64,000 nt of DNA from JAFARZ01 sp035651595 (GTDB taxonomy: Bacteria > Actinomycetota > Actinomycetes > Streptosporangiales > Streptosporangiaceae). Below the pieces are notes generated by a model that searched no databases, was not told the origin of the DNA, and was given only the letters and a program-made list of their open reading frames with translations. Made by a program: the position numbers and the translations under genes. The first letter of the stretch is position 1. Each line of letters starts with the position of its first letter. The stretch covers positions 1-64,000 of the forward strand of contig DASRFJ010000237.1 of the NCBI GenBank assembly GCA_035651595.1, read 5' to 3'. Positions 9,114 through 16,894 of this stretch are shown here, piece after piece.

Positions 9114-9467
9114 CTATTGTGCCGCGGCGAGTCCGCGCGCGTCGAAGGCGACGCGGATCCGCGTGATCCTGTCGTCCTCGACGTGGATCCAGTTGGCCAC
9201 CGGTACCGTCTCGGCGACGCTGGTGGAAAGGTCATACCAGGTGAGCGAGTCGTTCCCATCGACGAACACCTTCTGGATGTCGATTCCGGTAGTGATCCGC
9301 GCCAGCCCTTCCAGGCCCCGCACGCACTCATCGGCGCCGCGAATGCTCGCGAGCGGGCCAGCGAACTCCACGTCGTCCGCCAGCACCGCACGGAGCCGTC
9401 CGAAGTCCCGCTCCAGCCACGACTCGAAGTAGGTGGCCGCCAGTTTCTCTGCTGTCGTTGCCTTCAT
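9114..9467 (-). CDS. SnoaL-like / NTF2-superfamily protein
   Basis: The 117-residue protein starts at the ATG at 9467 and has the small cone-shaped NTF2-fold pattern: an N-terminal helix (AEKLAATYFESWLERDFGRLRAVLADDVEFAGP) and a C-terminal ETVPVANWIHVEDDRITRIRVAFDARG strand pair, as in SnoaL-like polyketide cyclases and ketosteroid isomerase relatives. Such proteins are isomerases, cyclases or merely ligand binders, so no reaction can be assigned. It is first in a two-gene unit with the MFS exporter and divergent from a LysR regulator. Confidence 0.8.
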   Translation of the reverse strand: MKATTAEKLAATYFESWLERDFGRLRAVLADDVEFAGPLASIRGADECVRGLEGLARITTGIDIQKVFVDGNDSLTWYDLSTSVAETVPVANWIHVEDDRITRIRVAFDARGLAAAQ

Positions 9468-9500
9468 GCTTCCAGCGTTACCGAGACGGAGCCATAAGTC

Positions 9501-9534
9501 CAAGAGATAGTTCTTCTTGCTACTAGCATTGGGC
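9501..9534. promoter_or_regulatory. Divergent promoter region with LysR-type operator candidate
   Basis: The 70-base gap between the SnoaL-like gene and lysR contains an AT-richer core with the inverted repeat AAGA (9502-9505) and TCTT (9512-9515), and a wider CCAA/TTGG pair at about 9500 and 9529. LysR regulators usually bind T-N11-A dyads between divergent genes. The match is weak. Confidence 0.3.
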
Positions 9535-9537
9535 GTT

Positions 9538-10452
9538 ATGGAGCTTCGTCAGCTTGAGTACTTCGTCACGGTTGCCCGCGAGCAGAACTTCACCCGCGCC
9601 GCGGAGAAACTGCACGTGGCTCAGCCCGGTATCAGCGCGCAGATCCGTCAGCTGGAGCGCGAGCTTGGCCAGCCGCTGCTCGACCGGTCCGGCCGGGTGA
9701 CCACCCTCACCGAGGCCGGGACGGCGATGCTCCCGTTTGCCCGGGCCGCGCTCGGCGCCGTCGCCAGCGCGCGGGTGGCCATCGACGAGCTGTCTGGCCT
9801 GCTCCGCGGCCGCGTCGCGGTCGGCATGGTCGTCCAGTGCGCCGCACTCGACCTGCCTGGCCTGCTCGCGACGTTCCATCAGCGCTACCCCGCGATCCAG
9901 ATCACGCTGTCGGAGGACAACTCCGATCAGCTCGCCGACGGCGTCCGCGATGGCAGCTACGACCTGGCGTTTCTCGGCCTCGGTGCCACCGAACCCGCCG
10001 GCCTGGCCCTTCAGGTGGTGGCCGACGAGCCCGTGGTGGCCGCCGTGAGCAGCCAGGAACCCGCCACCCGGGCCGTGGTGAGCCTGGCCGACATAGCCGA
10101 CCGCACGCTGATCAGCCTCCCCGACGGCACCGGGCTGCGGTCGGCGGTGGACGCCGCCTACGCGTCGGCCGGGCTGCGGCCCCGCGTCGCGTTCGAGGCC
10201 AGCGACCCGCGGATGCTGGCCAGGCTGGCCGCACGCGGTCTCGGCCTGGCGTTCCTGCCGGCTTCGGTCGCCCGGGCATATGGCGACGGGTTGCGCGTGA
10301 TGTCCGTCCGCGACCCGGAGATCCGCGGCCGCCTCGCCCTGGCCTGGCGTGCCGAGGATCCGGTCAGTCCCGCGGCCCGCGCCCTGATCGCGCACGCCCG
10401 CACCGCGCTGCCCGAGCCTTACCTCTCGACGGAACCGGCGCCCGCGTCCTAG
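9538..10452 (+). CDS. LysR family transcriptional regulator
   Basis: The 304-residue protein begins MELRQLEYFVTVAREQNFTRAAEKLHVAQPG, the classical LysR winged helix (residues 1-60), followed by a periplasmic-binding-like effector domain (GRVAVGMVVQCAALDLPGLLATFHQRYP onward). The ATG at 9538 is preferred over an upstream TTG because the conserved domain starts there. It is divergent from the SnoaL-like/MFS pair and most likely regulates it in response to a small molecule. Confidence 0.92.
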   Translation: MELRQLEYFVTVAREQNFTRAAEKLHVAQPGISAQIRQLERELGQPLLDRSGRVTTLTEAGTAMLPFARAALGAVASARVAIDELSGLLRGRVAVGMVVQCAALDLPGLLATFHQRYPAIQITLSEDNSDQLADGVRDGSYDLAFLGLGATEPAGLALQVVADEPVVAAVSSQEPATRAVVSLADIADRTLISLPDGTGLRSAVDAAYASAGLRPRVAFEASDPRMLARLAARGLGLAFLPASVARAYGDGLRVMSVRDPEIRGRLALAWRAEDPVSPAARALIAHARTALPEPYLSTEPAPAS

Positions 10453-10489
10453 TAGCCGCGCATACCCGACACGGCCCGCCCCCTCAGCA

Positions 10490-10526
10490 TGTCAAATGCG
10501 CAGTTGAGCCCGCTAGAGCGTGCCAA
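10490..10526. repeat. Left inverted repeat of the ArsR-SRPBCC cassette
   Basis: These 37 bases (beginning TGTCAAATGCGCA) match the reverse complement of 11451-11487 at 34 of 37 positions; the three differences are all transitions. The two copies face each other across the ArsR and SRPBCC genes. This copy lies 18 bases upstream of the predicted -35 box of arsR. Confidence 0.85.
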
Positions 10527-10543
10527 CGTGCACAACATATGCC

Positions 10544-10575
10544 TTGACAGGAATATGCGGAACTGGTTATATAAC
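10544..10575 (+). promoter_or_regulatory. Strong promoter and palindromic operator for the ArsR-SRPBCC unit
   Basis: TTGACA at 10544-10549, a 17-base spacer and TTATAT at 10567-10572 make a near-consensus housekeeping promoter. The perfect palindrome GTTATATAAC (10566-10575) covers the -10 box and is flanked by direct copies of AACTGG, a plausible ArsR operator. Transcription would begin at about 10579-10580, at the ATG itself, so the mRNA is probably leaderless. Confidence 0.6.
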
Positions 10576-10579
10576 TGGC

Positions 10580-10906
10580 ATGGCATCCGAAACCTTCGCC
10601 GTACTCGCCGAGCCCGCCCGCAGGCGCGTGCTGGACCTGCTGCTTGACGGACCGCGCCCGGTCGGCGAGCTCGCCGGACTGCTCGGCCTCAGCCAGCCGG
10701 GCACCTCGAAGCACCTGCGGGTACTCCGCGAGGCGGGCATGGTGCGGGTCCGCACGGACGGACCGCGGCGCTGGTACGAGCTGCGCCCGGAGCCGCTCGC
10801 CGAGATCGACACCTGGCTGCGGCCGTACCGGCGCTTCTGGGCCGCCAACCTGGACGCCCTGGAGCACTACCTCGACACACGCCTGGAGGACAACCGTGAT
10901 CAGTGA
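10580..10906 (+). CDS. ArsR family regulator (SRPBCC-linked type)
   Basis: The 108-residue winged-helix protein contains FAVLAEPARRRVLDLLLDGPRPVGELAGLLGLSQPGTSKHLRVLREAGMVRVRTDGPRRWYELR, the ArsR fold without the metal-binding cysteines of SmtB/ArsR proper. It ends inside the next gene (11-base overlap), the usual architecture in which this subgroup pairs with an AHSA1/SRPBCC partner. I start it at the ATG at 10580, where the domain begins; no ribosome binding site is visible, consistent with leaderless translation. Autoregulation through the palindrome over its -10 box is likely. Confidence 0.9.
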   Translation: MASETFAVLAEPARRRVLDLLLDGPRPVGELAGLLGLSQPGTSKHLRVLREAGMVRVRTDGPRRWYELRPEPLAEIDTWLRPYRRFWAANLDALEHYLDTRLEDNRDQ

Positions 10907-11426
10907 GCACGCCGATGGCACCCTGTCCGCCGGCAACGGCCGGTACGTGCTGCGATTCGAGCGGCATCTTCCCCATCCCGCCGACCAGGTCTGGCAGGCG
11001 CTGACCGAACCGGACGCGCTGCGGCACTGGTTCCCGCAGGAGGTCGAGGGCGACCTGAGCGTGGGCGGCAAGCTCAGGTTCAGCTTCGCCAAGGACGGAA
11101 AGCACGAGTCGGTGCCCGACTTCCACGGTGTGGTGCTCGAGTGCGACCCGCCGCGGGTGCTCGCCTACACCTGGGGCGAGGACACCCTGCGCTGGGAGCT
11201 GGTGCCTGACGGCGCGAGCGGCTGCCGGCTGATCTTCACCGACACGATCGCTGAGCAGGGCAAGGCAGCACGGGACGGGGCGGGCTGGCACGTCTGCCTG
11301 GACATGCTCGGCGCCTGGCTGGACGGCGCCGCGCCGCCGCCGTCAGAACTGTGGCAACGGGTCCACCCGCGGTATGTCGAGAACTTCGGCCCGGCCGCGG
11401 CGACGATCGGTCCGCCCGCGCCTTGA
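10896..11426 (+). CDS. SRPBCC / AHSA1 domain protein
   Basis: The 176-residue protein has the START-like fold pattern: FERHLPHPADQVWQALTEPDALRHWFPQEVEGDLSVGGKLRF and a long C-terminal helix (AARDGAGWHVCLDMLGAWLDG). AHSA1-like members bind hydrophobic ligands or act in stress responses, and the exact ligand is unknown. The GTG at 10896 is preceded by GGAGGA (10885-10890) and overlaps the arsR stop by 11 bases, so the two are translationally coupled. The right inverted repeat begins 25 bases after its stop. Confidence 0.88.
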   Translation: MISEHADGTLSAGNGRYVLRFERHLPHPADQVWQALTEPDALRHWFPQEVEGDLSVGGKLRFSFAKDGKHESVPDFHGVVLECDPPRVLAYTWGEDTLRWELVPDGASGCRLIFTDTIAEQGKAARDGAGWHVCLDMLGAWLDGAAPPPSELWQRVHPRYVENFGPAAATIGPPAP

Positions 11427-11450
11427 CCGAGCGGGGACACTCGACGCGCA

Positions 11451-11487
11451 TTGACACGCTCTAGTGGGCTCAATTGCGCATTTGACA
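11451..11487. repeat. Right inverted repeat of the ArsR-SRPBCC cassette
   Basis: Reverse-complement partner of 10490-10526 (34 of 37 identical). It begins TTGACACGCTCTAG and ends GCATTTGACA. It closes a 998-base segment holding just the two genes and their promoter. No transposase or obvious target-site duplication is visible next to the repeats. Confidence 0.85.
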
Positions 11488-11560
11488 GGTTGCGGCCGCG
11501 GTTGCGCTTGCGGTTGCGGCCGCGGCCGCGGCTGCGGCTGTGGCCGCGGCTGTGGCTGGT
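11488..11560. repeat. Low-complexity GCGGYT hexamer-like tract
   Basis: About 70 bases of alternating GCGGTT, GCGGCC, GCGGCT and GTGGCC units directly after the right inverted repeat. It encodes only arginine/glycine-type nonsense in open frames and separates the cassette from the GNAT gene's 3' end. It may be an expanded simple repeat; no function is evident. Confidence 0.6.
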
Positions 11561-11580
11561 GACGGTCCCGGGTCGGGGGG

Positions 11581-12129
11581 TCAGCGGCTGACCGGGCGGC
11601 GGTAGCGGAGTTCGGTCACGTTGCCGAGAGAGGCGACGCCGTGCGAAGCGCCGTCCGGAACATATCCGGCCTGCTCGTAGAACCTGCGGGCTCGGGCGTT
11701 GCGCGCCAGGACCCACAGCACGATCTCCGGGTAGCCCAGCTTAGCGGTCTTGGCGAGCACCAGCTCCATCAGCGCCCGGCCGCGGCCGGCGGACCACGCG
11801 TCCGGGTGCACGTACAGCGCGTACAGCTCCGCGGTCTGCCTCGCGACCCCGGCCGCGGTCAGCGGCGGCGGCCACGCCGGGTCGAACATGTCACGTTCCG
11901 GGCCGAAGGACGCGTACCCCACCACGGAACCCGGCTCGTCGCACGCCACGACGGTCCGCGACCAGGGGCGGCTGCGGAACCGCTCGCGCACCCGCGCACC
12001 GTCGTCCGGCGCGGTGACCCGGTCGATCACGTCGTCGTCGATGATCCCCGAGTACGCGGCGAACCAGCTGGCCCGCATCACCTCCGCGATCGCCTCGGCG
12101 TCCGCCAGCACAGCCGGCCGGATCGTCAC
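11581..12129 (-). CDS. GNAT family N-acetyltransferase
   Basis: The 182-residue single-domain GNAT begins VTIRPAVLADAEAIAEVMRASWFAAYSGII and keeps ELYALYVHPDAWSAGRGRALMELVL (acetyl-CoA pyrophosphate loop) and LWVLARNARARRFYEQAGYVPDG (beta6-beta7), close to the usual 160-180 residues. The GTG at 12129 lies five bases beyond the stop of pucR, so it is probably the second gene of a pucR-led unit. The substrate is unknown; similar proteins acetylate amino groups of small molecules or protein N-termini. Confidence 0.85.
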   Translation of the reverse strand: MTIRPAVLADAEAIAEVMRASWFAAYSGIIDDDVIDRVTAPDDGARVRERFRSRPWSRTVVACDEPGSVVGYASFGPERDMFDPAWPPPLTAAGVARQTAELYALYVHPDAWSAGRGRALMELVLAKTAKLGYPEIVLWVLARNARARRFYEQAGYVPDGASHGVASLGNVTELRYRRPVSR

Positions 12130-12134
12130 CACGG

Positions 12135-13775
12135 CTAGCGGATCCGCAGCGCGAGGAAGAAGTCCACGCGGTCGTCCAGCGAGGACAGGTCTCGCCCGGT
12201 GAGCTCCTCGATCCGCCTGATCCGGTACCGCACGGTGTTGACGTGCACGTACATCTTCGCCGCGCAGGTGTTCCAGGATCCCGAGCAGGCCAGGAACTCG
12301 CGCAGCGTGGGCAGCAGCTCGGCGCGGTGCTGCTCGTCGTAGGCCAGCAGCGGCCCGAGCAGCCGGTCCCGGAACGAGCGCGTCACGCTGCCCGGAACGC
12401 TGGCCAGCAGCAGCTCGTGCGAGGCGACCTCGTCGCTGGTCACCACCGAAATCCCGCCCGGCGCGCCGCGCAGCTCCGCCAGCCGCCGCGCGCTGCTCGC
12501 CTCGTGCTGCGCGCCGGGCAGCGCGGTCACCCGGTCGGCCGGAGTGCTGATGCCGACGCTGAGCCGGAGCCGCGACCGGTCCGCCTCGAACACCGGCTGG
12601 GCCTCGCGCAGCAGCGCGGCGAACGCGTGGGCCGGCGGAATCTCCTCGGCCTCCTCGGTGCCCGCCAGCGGAATCAGCACGATGACCTCGTCGCCGAGCG
12701 GCGCGACCAGCGTGCGCTCGGCCAGCGGCCAGCTCAGCTCCTCGGCCAGGTCGCAGCGCCAGTGCTCGCCGGCTGTGCCCGCGTGGCCGACGCTGCTGGC
12801 GGGGCCGGCGTGGCCGCCGAGCCGGTGCTCCCCCTCGGCGCGGAGCGCCGCGACCAGGTACCTGCCGTCCGGGGACAGTTCGGCGGCGCGCATCAGCGAC
12901 GCGATCTCGGCAGGCGACGAGCCCTCCGCGGCGAGCCTGGTGACGATCGCGTCGGCCAGCTTGCGGTCTCCGGTTCGCCCGGCGTCCAGCCTGGCTCGTT
13001 CGAGCGCGACGTCGGCGGTCAGCTCCGCGACGGACTCCCGCAGCTCGTGCTGCCATTCGTGCTCCCGCCCGGCACAGGCCAGGAACCAGCTGGTGATCCG
13101 CGGCTCGCTGCCAACGCCGAACAGCGAGTACCGCGTGTCCCCCTCCCCCGCCCTGGTGACCACGGGCAGCCGGTCCGCCTTCACGTACTCGGCCGCCAGC
13201 CGCAGCGCCGCCGGCCGCGACAGCGGCGCGCTGGTACCGCCCACCACCCGCCCGGTCCCGGTGAGCAGCCAGCACTCCACCCCGATCTCACGGCCCATCA
13301 GCCGGAACATCTCGTCCAGGCCAGCTCCCTCGGCGACCGCGGACAGCAGCAGCCGGCGCCGGCCGAGCACCCGGGTCATCGCGGTCGCCCGGTCCCCGCT
13401 GAGCCACCGCGCGACCTCGTCGGTGACCGACGCGAACGACGTCTCGGGCGGCACCGCGAGCAGCGCCACGCCATGCCGGCCACAGGCATCGATCACCTCG
13501 GGCAGCACCGGGCCGAGCGCCTCTCCGGCGCCCAGCACGCTCGCCCCGGCCCGCGCCAGCGCGCGGACGAACCGGTCCGCGTCACCGGGCTCGCGACACC
13601 AGATCATTCCAGTAAGCACAAGGTCACCCTGGGTAAGATAGCGACCAGGATCTGGGAGGTCAGTGGTGTACACATGCCGGATCGGCCGGTCCAGCCCGGT
13701 CACGTCGGTCAGCAGCCGGAGCCCGAGGCCTGGCACATCCAGCAAGTCACGTACGCGCACCGGCTCACCTCCCAT
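12135..13775 (-). CDS. pucR: PucR family transcriptional regulator of purine catabolism
   Basis: The 546-residue protein begins with the PucR N-terminal domain (RVRDLLDVPGLGLRLLTDVTGLDRPIRHVYTTDLPDP), has a central GGDEF-like/spacer region, and ends with the PucR C-terminal helix-turn-helix (SWNTCAAKMYVHVNTVRYRIRRIEELTGRDLSSLDDRVDFFLALRIR). In Bacillus subtilis PucR controls urate and allantoin degradation. Here it is divergent from the uraD-uraH-uricase-xdh operon, which strongly supports the same role. A 121-base intergenic region with two direct repeats separates them. Confidence 0.9.
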   Translation of the reverse strand: MGGEPVRVRDLLDVPGLGLRLLTDVTGLDRPIRHVYTTDLPDPGRYLTQGDLVLTGMIWCREPGDADRFVRALARAGASVLGAGEALGPVLPEVIDACGRHGVALLAVPPETSFASVTDEVARWLSGDRATAMTRVLGRRRLLLSAVAEGAGLDEMFRLMGREIGVECWLLTGTGRVVGGTSAPLSRPAALRLAAEYVKADRLPVVTRAGEGDTRYSLFGVGSEPRITSWFLACAGREHEWQHELRESVAELTADVALERARLDAGRTGDRKLADAIVTRLAAEGSSPAEIASLMRAAELSPDGRYLVAALRAEGEHRLGGHAGPASSVGHAGTAGEHWRCDLAEELSWPLAERTLVAPLGDEVIVLIPLAGTEEAEEIPPAHAFAALLREAQPVFEADRSRLRLSVGISTPADRVTALPGAQHEASSARRLAELRGAPGGISVVTSDEVASHELLLASVPGSVTRSFRDRLLGPLLAYDEQHRAELLPTLREFLACSGSWNTCAAKMYVHVNTVRYRIRRIEELTGRDLSSLDDRVDFFLALRIR

Positions 13776-13784
13776 CCGAAATGT

Positions 13785-13846
13785 ACGTAACTAACGATTG
13801 TTTAGCGAAAGCTACAAAAGCGCCAGAGGGACGTAACCGGCGATTC
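13785..13846. promoter_or_regulatory. Putative PucR operator pair (16-base direct repeats)
   Basis: Two 16-mers, ACGTAACTAACGATTG (13785-13800) and ACGTAACCGGCGATTC (13831-13846), share 12 positions and start 46 bases apart in the pucR/uraD intergenic region. Direct repeats between a regulator and its target operon suggest binding sites. The -10/-35 boxes are not clear. Confidence 0.45.
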
Positions 13847-13896
13847 AGCCGATAAGCGGCTATCGAGTGCGCTAGCTGCCCTGATTGGATGGCGCC

Positions 13897-14378
13897 ATGG
13901 TGAGCAGTCTGACCGAGTTCAACGCCGCGCCCGCGGCCGCGGCTGAAGTCGGCGTGCTCTCCTGGTGCGAGTCCAAGGCGCTCGCCGACGCGCTCACGCG
14001 GGGTCGCCCCTATCCAGACGCGGCCGCGCTCAATGCCGCCCTCGACGCCGCCTTCGACGCCCTGACCTGGGACGATATTCTTGAGGCCATGAGCGGCCAT
14101 CCGCGCATCGGCGAGCGCGCCGGCGGCATCTCGGCCGCCGAGCAGGCCGGCGCCGCGGCGGCGGGCGCGGCGACCAGGCGCGCGCTCGCGGCCGGCAACC
14201 TCGCGTATGAACGGCGCTTCGGCCATGTATTCCTGATCTGCGCGAGCGGCCTGTCTGGTCAGGAAATGCTCGGCAGGCTCCAGGCCCGCCTGGAAAACAC
14301 GCGAACGACGGAACGTACGGTGGCTCGACAAGAGCTCCGCAAGATCACCCGGCTGCGAATGCAGAAGCAGCTGGGCCT

Positions 14379-14382
<4 letters not shown>
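13897..14382 (+). CDS. uraD: 2-oxo-4-hydroxy-4-carboxy-5-ureidoimidazoline (OHCU) decarboxylase
   Basis: The 161-residue protein decarboxylates OHCU to (S)-allantoin, the last step of uricolysis. It carries the family signature HPRIGE at residues 68-73, containing the catalytic histidine, and YERRFGHVFLICASGLSGQEML, matching the conserved substrate-binding helix and FGxxF..CA block. I use the ATG at 13897, although a TTG four codons upstream is possible. Its stop overlaps the HIU hydrolase start by four bases (GTGA), and it is first in the purine operon. Confidence 0.93.
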
Positions 14383-14702
<320 letters not shown>

Positions 14703-14707
14703 TCGCG

Positions 14708-15565
14708 ATGATCGTGCTTGGCGGCAATCGGTACGGCAAGGCCGAGGTGCGGCTGGTCCGGGTGGACCGCGGCGACTCGGGCACGCACCGCCTCAAGGAC
14801 CTAAACGTCAGCGTCGCGCTGTCCGGCGAGCTGGCCGCAACGCACCTGACCGGCGACAACTCCGCGGTGCTGACCACCGACGCGCAGAAGAACACCGTGT
14901 TCGCGTTCGCCGCCGAGCACGGGGTGGGCGCGATCGAGGACTTCGCCCTGTTGCTGGCCAGGCACTTCGTGTCGTCGCAGGAAGCGATCACGACCGCCCG
15001 GGTGAGCGTGGACGAGTACTCCTGGGACCGGATCGCCGCCACCGGTCACTCATTCGTCCGGTCCGGCCGGGAGACCCGCGGCACCACCGTCACGGTGGAC
15101 GGCGATGCGTCCTGGGTGGTGTCCGGGCTGCGCGACCTCGTCGTGCTGAACTCGGCGGGCTCGGAGTTCTGGGGGTTCGCCAAGGACAAGTACACGACGC
15201 TCGCCGAGACCACCGACCGGATCCTGGCCACCGCCGTGGACGCACGCTGGCGGTACACCGGGCAGGTGCCGTGGGATGACGCGTACCGCCAGGCGCGGGA
15301 CGCGCTGCTCACCGCCTTCGCCGGCACGCACAGTTATTCGCTCCAGCAGACGCTGTACGCGATGGGCCAGCGAGTGCTGGAAACACTGCCCTCGGTCGCC
15401 GAGATCCGGCTGGCGCTGCCGAACAAGCATCACTTCGACGTCGACCTCACCCCGTTCGGCCTGGCCAGCAACGGCGAGGTGTTCTACGCGGCGGACCGGC
15501 CCTACGGCCTGATCGAGGGCACGGTGACCCGCGACGACGCGCCGCCGCCCGGAAAGGCCTGGTAG
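14708..15565 (+). CDS. Urate oxidase (uricase)
   Basis: The 285-residue cofactor-free T-fold enzyme oxidises urate to 5-hydroxyisourate. Conserved features are the N-terminal GGNRYGKAEVRLVRV, the LTGDNSAVLTTDAQKNTVFAFA block with the TD motif, VLNSAGSEFWGFAKDKYTTLAETTDRILAT, and ALPNKHHFDVDLTPFG near the C-terminus. Length is normal. The ATG at 14708 has GGGGGAG about nine bases upstream. No peroxisomal signal is expected in bacteria, and none is read. Confidence 0.95.
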   Translation: MIVLGGNRYGKAEVRLVRVDRGDSGTHRLKDLNVSVALSGELAATHLTGDNSAVLTTDAQKNTVFAFAAEHGVGAIEDFALLLARHFVSSQEAITTARVSVDEYSWDRIAATGHSFVRSGRETRGTTVTVDGDASWVVSGLRDLVVLNSAGSEFWGFAKDKYTTLAETTDRILATAVDARWRYTGQVPWDDAYRQARDALLTAFAGTHSYSLQQTLYAMGQRVLETLPSVAEIRLALPNKHHFDVDLTPFGLASNGEVFYAADRPYGLIEGTVTRDDAPPPGKAW

Positions 15566-15569
15566 CTCA

Positions 15570-16433
15570 GTGGACTTCCTGCGGCCCGGCTCCCTGGATG
15601 AGGCCTTGGCGCTGAAAGAACAGCATCCCGCGGCGGTGCCGATCGCCGGCGGCACCGACATCATGGTCGAGATCAACTTCGACCAGCGGCGCCCCGCGGC
15701 ACTGCTCGACCTGACCCGGGTGACCGAGCTGACCAACTGGGCCAAGAACGGGGTGGGGTGGCTCCGGATCGGCGCCGGGGTCAGCTACACAAGGCTGATC
15801 GGCGAACTCGGCTCGCTGCTGCCGGGCCTGGCAATGGCAGCTCGGACGGTCGGCTCCCCGCAGATCCGCAACCGCGGCACGATCGGCGGCAACCTCGGCG
15901 CGGCGTCCCCGGCCGGCGACTGCCACCCGGTGCTGCTCGCGGCCGGCGCCGAAATCGAGGTCGCGTCGGCGCGTGGCACCCGGCTGATCCCGGTGGCGGA
16001 GTTCTTCACCGGCCCCAAACGCAACGCGCTCGAACCGGACGAGCTGATCACCGCCGTGCTGCTGCCGGTCGCGCCGGGCCCGCAGCAGTTCGCCAAGATC
16101 GGCACCCGCAACGCGATGGTCATCGCCGTCTGCGCCTTCGCCCTGGAACTGCGCCCGGGCTCGCAGAACGGGCGGGTGGGGACGGGCATCGGGTCGGCGG
16201 GACCGACGCCGCTGCGCGCGGTCGACGCGGAGGAGTTCCTGGCGGCGCGGCTGCCGTGGGGCGAGACGGGGGCGCTGCCGGAGCCGCTGGTCCGGGAGTT
16301 CGGGGATCTGGTGGCCGCCGCGGCGCGCCCGATCGACGACGTGCGCGGCACCGCCGCCTACCGGCGGCACGCGCTGTCCGTGCTGGCCCGGCGCACGCTG
16401 ACGTGGGCATGGGAGGAGCAAGCATGCGCGTGA
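15570..16433 (+). CDS. Xanthine dehydrogenase FAD-binding subunit
   Basis: The 287-residue medium subunit of a molybdenum hydroxylase. The FAD-binding PCMH fold is marked by VPIAGGTDIMVEINFDQRRPAALLDLTRV and by the AARTVGSPQIRNRGTIGGNLGAASPAGDC flavin loop, followed by the CO-dehydrogenase flavoprotein C-terminal domain. With the next gene and the large subunit at 18255 it would form the heterotrimer oxidising hypoxanthine/xanthine to urate. The GTG start is four bases after the uricase stop; the 3' end overlaps the iron-sulfur subunit by 10 bases. Confidence 0.93.
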   Translation: MDFLRPGSLDEALALKEQHPAAVPIAGGTDIMVEINFDQRRPAALLDLTRVTELTNWAKNGVGWLRIGAGVSYTRLIGELGSLLPGLAMAARTVGSPQIRNRGTIGGNLGAASPAGDCHPVLLAAGAEIEVASARGTRLIPVAEFFTGPKRNALEPDELITAVLLPVAPGPQQFAKIGTRNAMVIAVCAFALELRPGSQNGRVGTGIGSAGPTPLRAVDAEEFLAARLPWGETGALPEPLVREFGDLVAAAARPIDDVRGTAAYRRHALSVLARRTLTWAWEEQACA

Positions 16434-16894
16434 CGATGACCGTCAACGGTTCGCCCGCCACCGCCGACGACGTCTGGGAGGGCGAGAGCCTGCTTTACGT
16501 GCTGCGCGAGCGGCTCGCCCTGCCCGGCTCGAAGAACGCCTGTGAGCAGGGCGAGTGCGGTTCCTGCACGGTGCTGCTCGACGACGTGCCGGTGTGTTCC
16601 TGCCTGGTCGCGGCCGGCCAGGCGGCGGGCCGGACCGTCGTCACCGTGGAGGGCCTGGCCAATGGGACCGACCTGCACCCGGTGCAGCAGGCGTTCGTCG
16701 AGGCCGGCGCCGTGCAGTGCGGCTTCTGCACCCCTGGCCTGATCGTGCAGACCCACGACCTGCTCAGGCGCTCAGCCGGGGTGCCGCCAGACGCCGACAT
16801 CAGGGAGAGCCTGGCCGGGAACCTGTGCCGCTGCACCGGCTATGAGAAGATCCTCGACGCGGTCCGCCTCGCGGCCACCAGGGTGCCGCGATGA
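16424..16894 (+). CDS. Xanthine dehydrogenase [2Fe-2S] subunit
   Basis: The 156-residue small subunit has a ferredoxin-like N-terminal cluster site (C40, C45, C48 and C58/C60 in CEQGECGSC...PVCSC) and the second [2Fe-2S] helical domain with QCGFCTPG and NLCRCTGYEKI. All eight expected cysteines appear to be present. The ATG at 16424 is preceded by GGGAGGAG and lies inside the end of the FAD subunit. It relays electrons from the molybdenum site to FAD. Confidence 0.94.
   Translation: MRVTMTVNGSPATADDVWEGESLLYVLRERLALPGSKNACEQGECGSCTVLLDDVPVCSCLVAAGQAAGRTVVTVEGLANGTDLHPVQQAFVEAGAVQCGFCTPGLIVQTHDLLRRSAGVPPDADIRESLAGNLCRCTGYEKILDAVRLAATRVPR

Noticed and set aside
11581..13275. A 564-residue protein joining the GNAT domain to an upstream frame
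   Set aside because: The upstream part is Arg/Gly-rich antiframe of pucR; the GNAT starts at the GTG at 12129 after the pucR stop.
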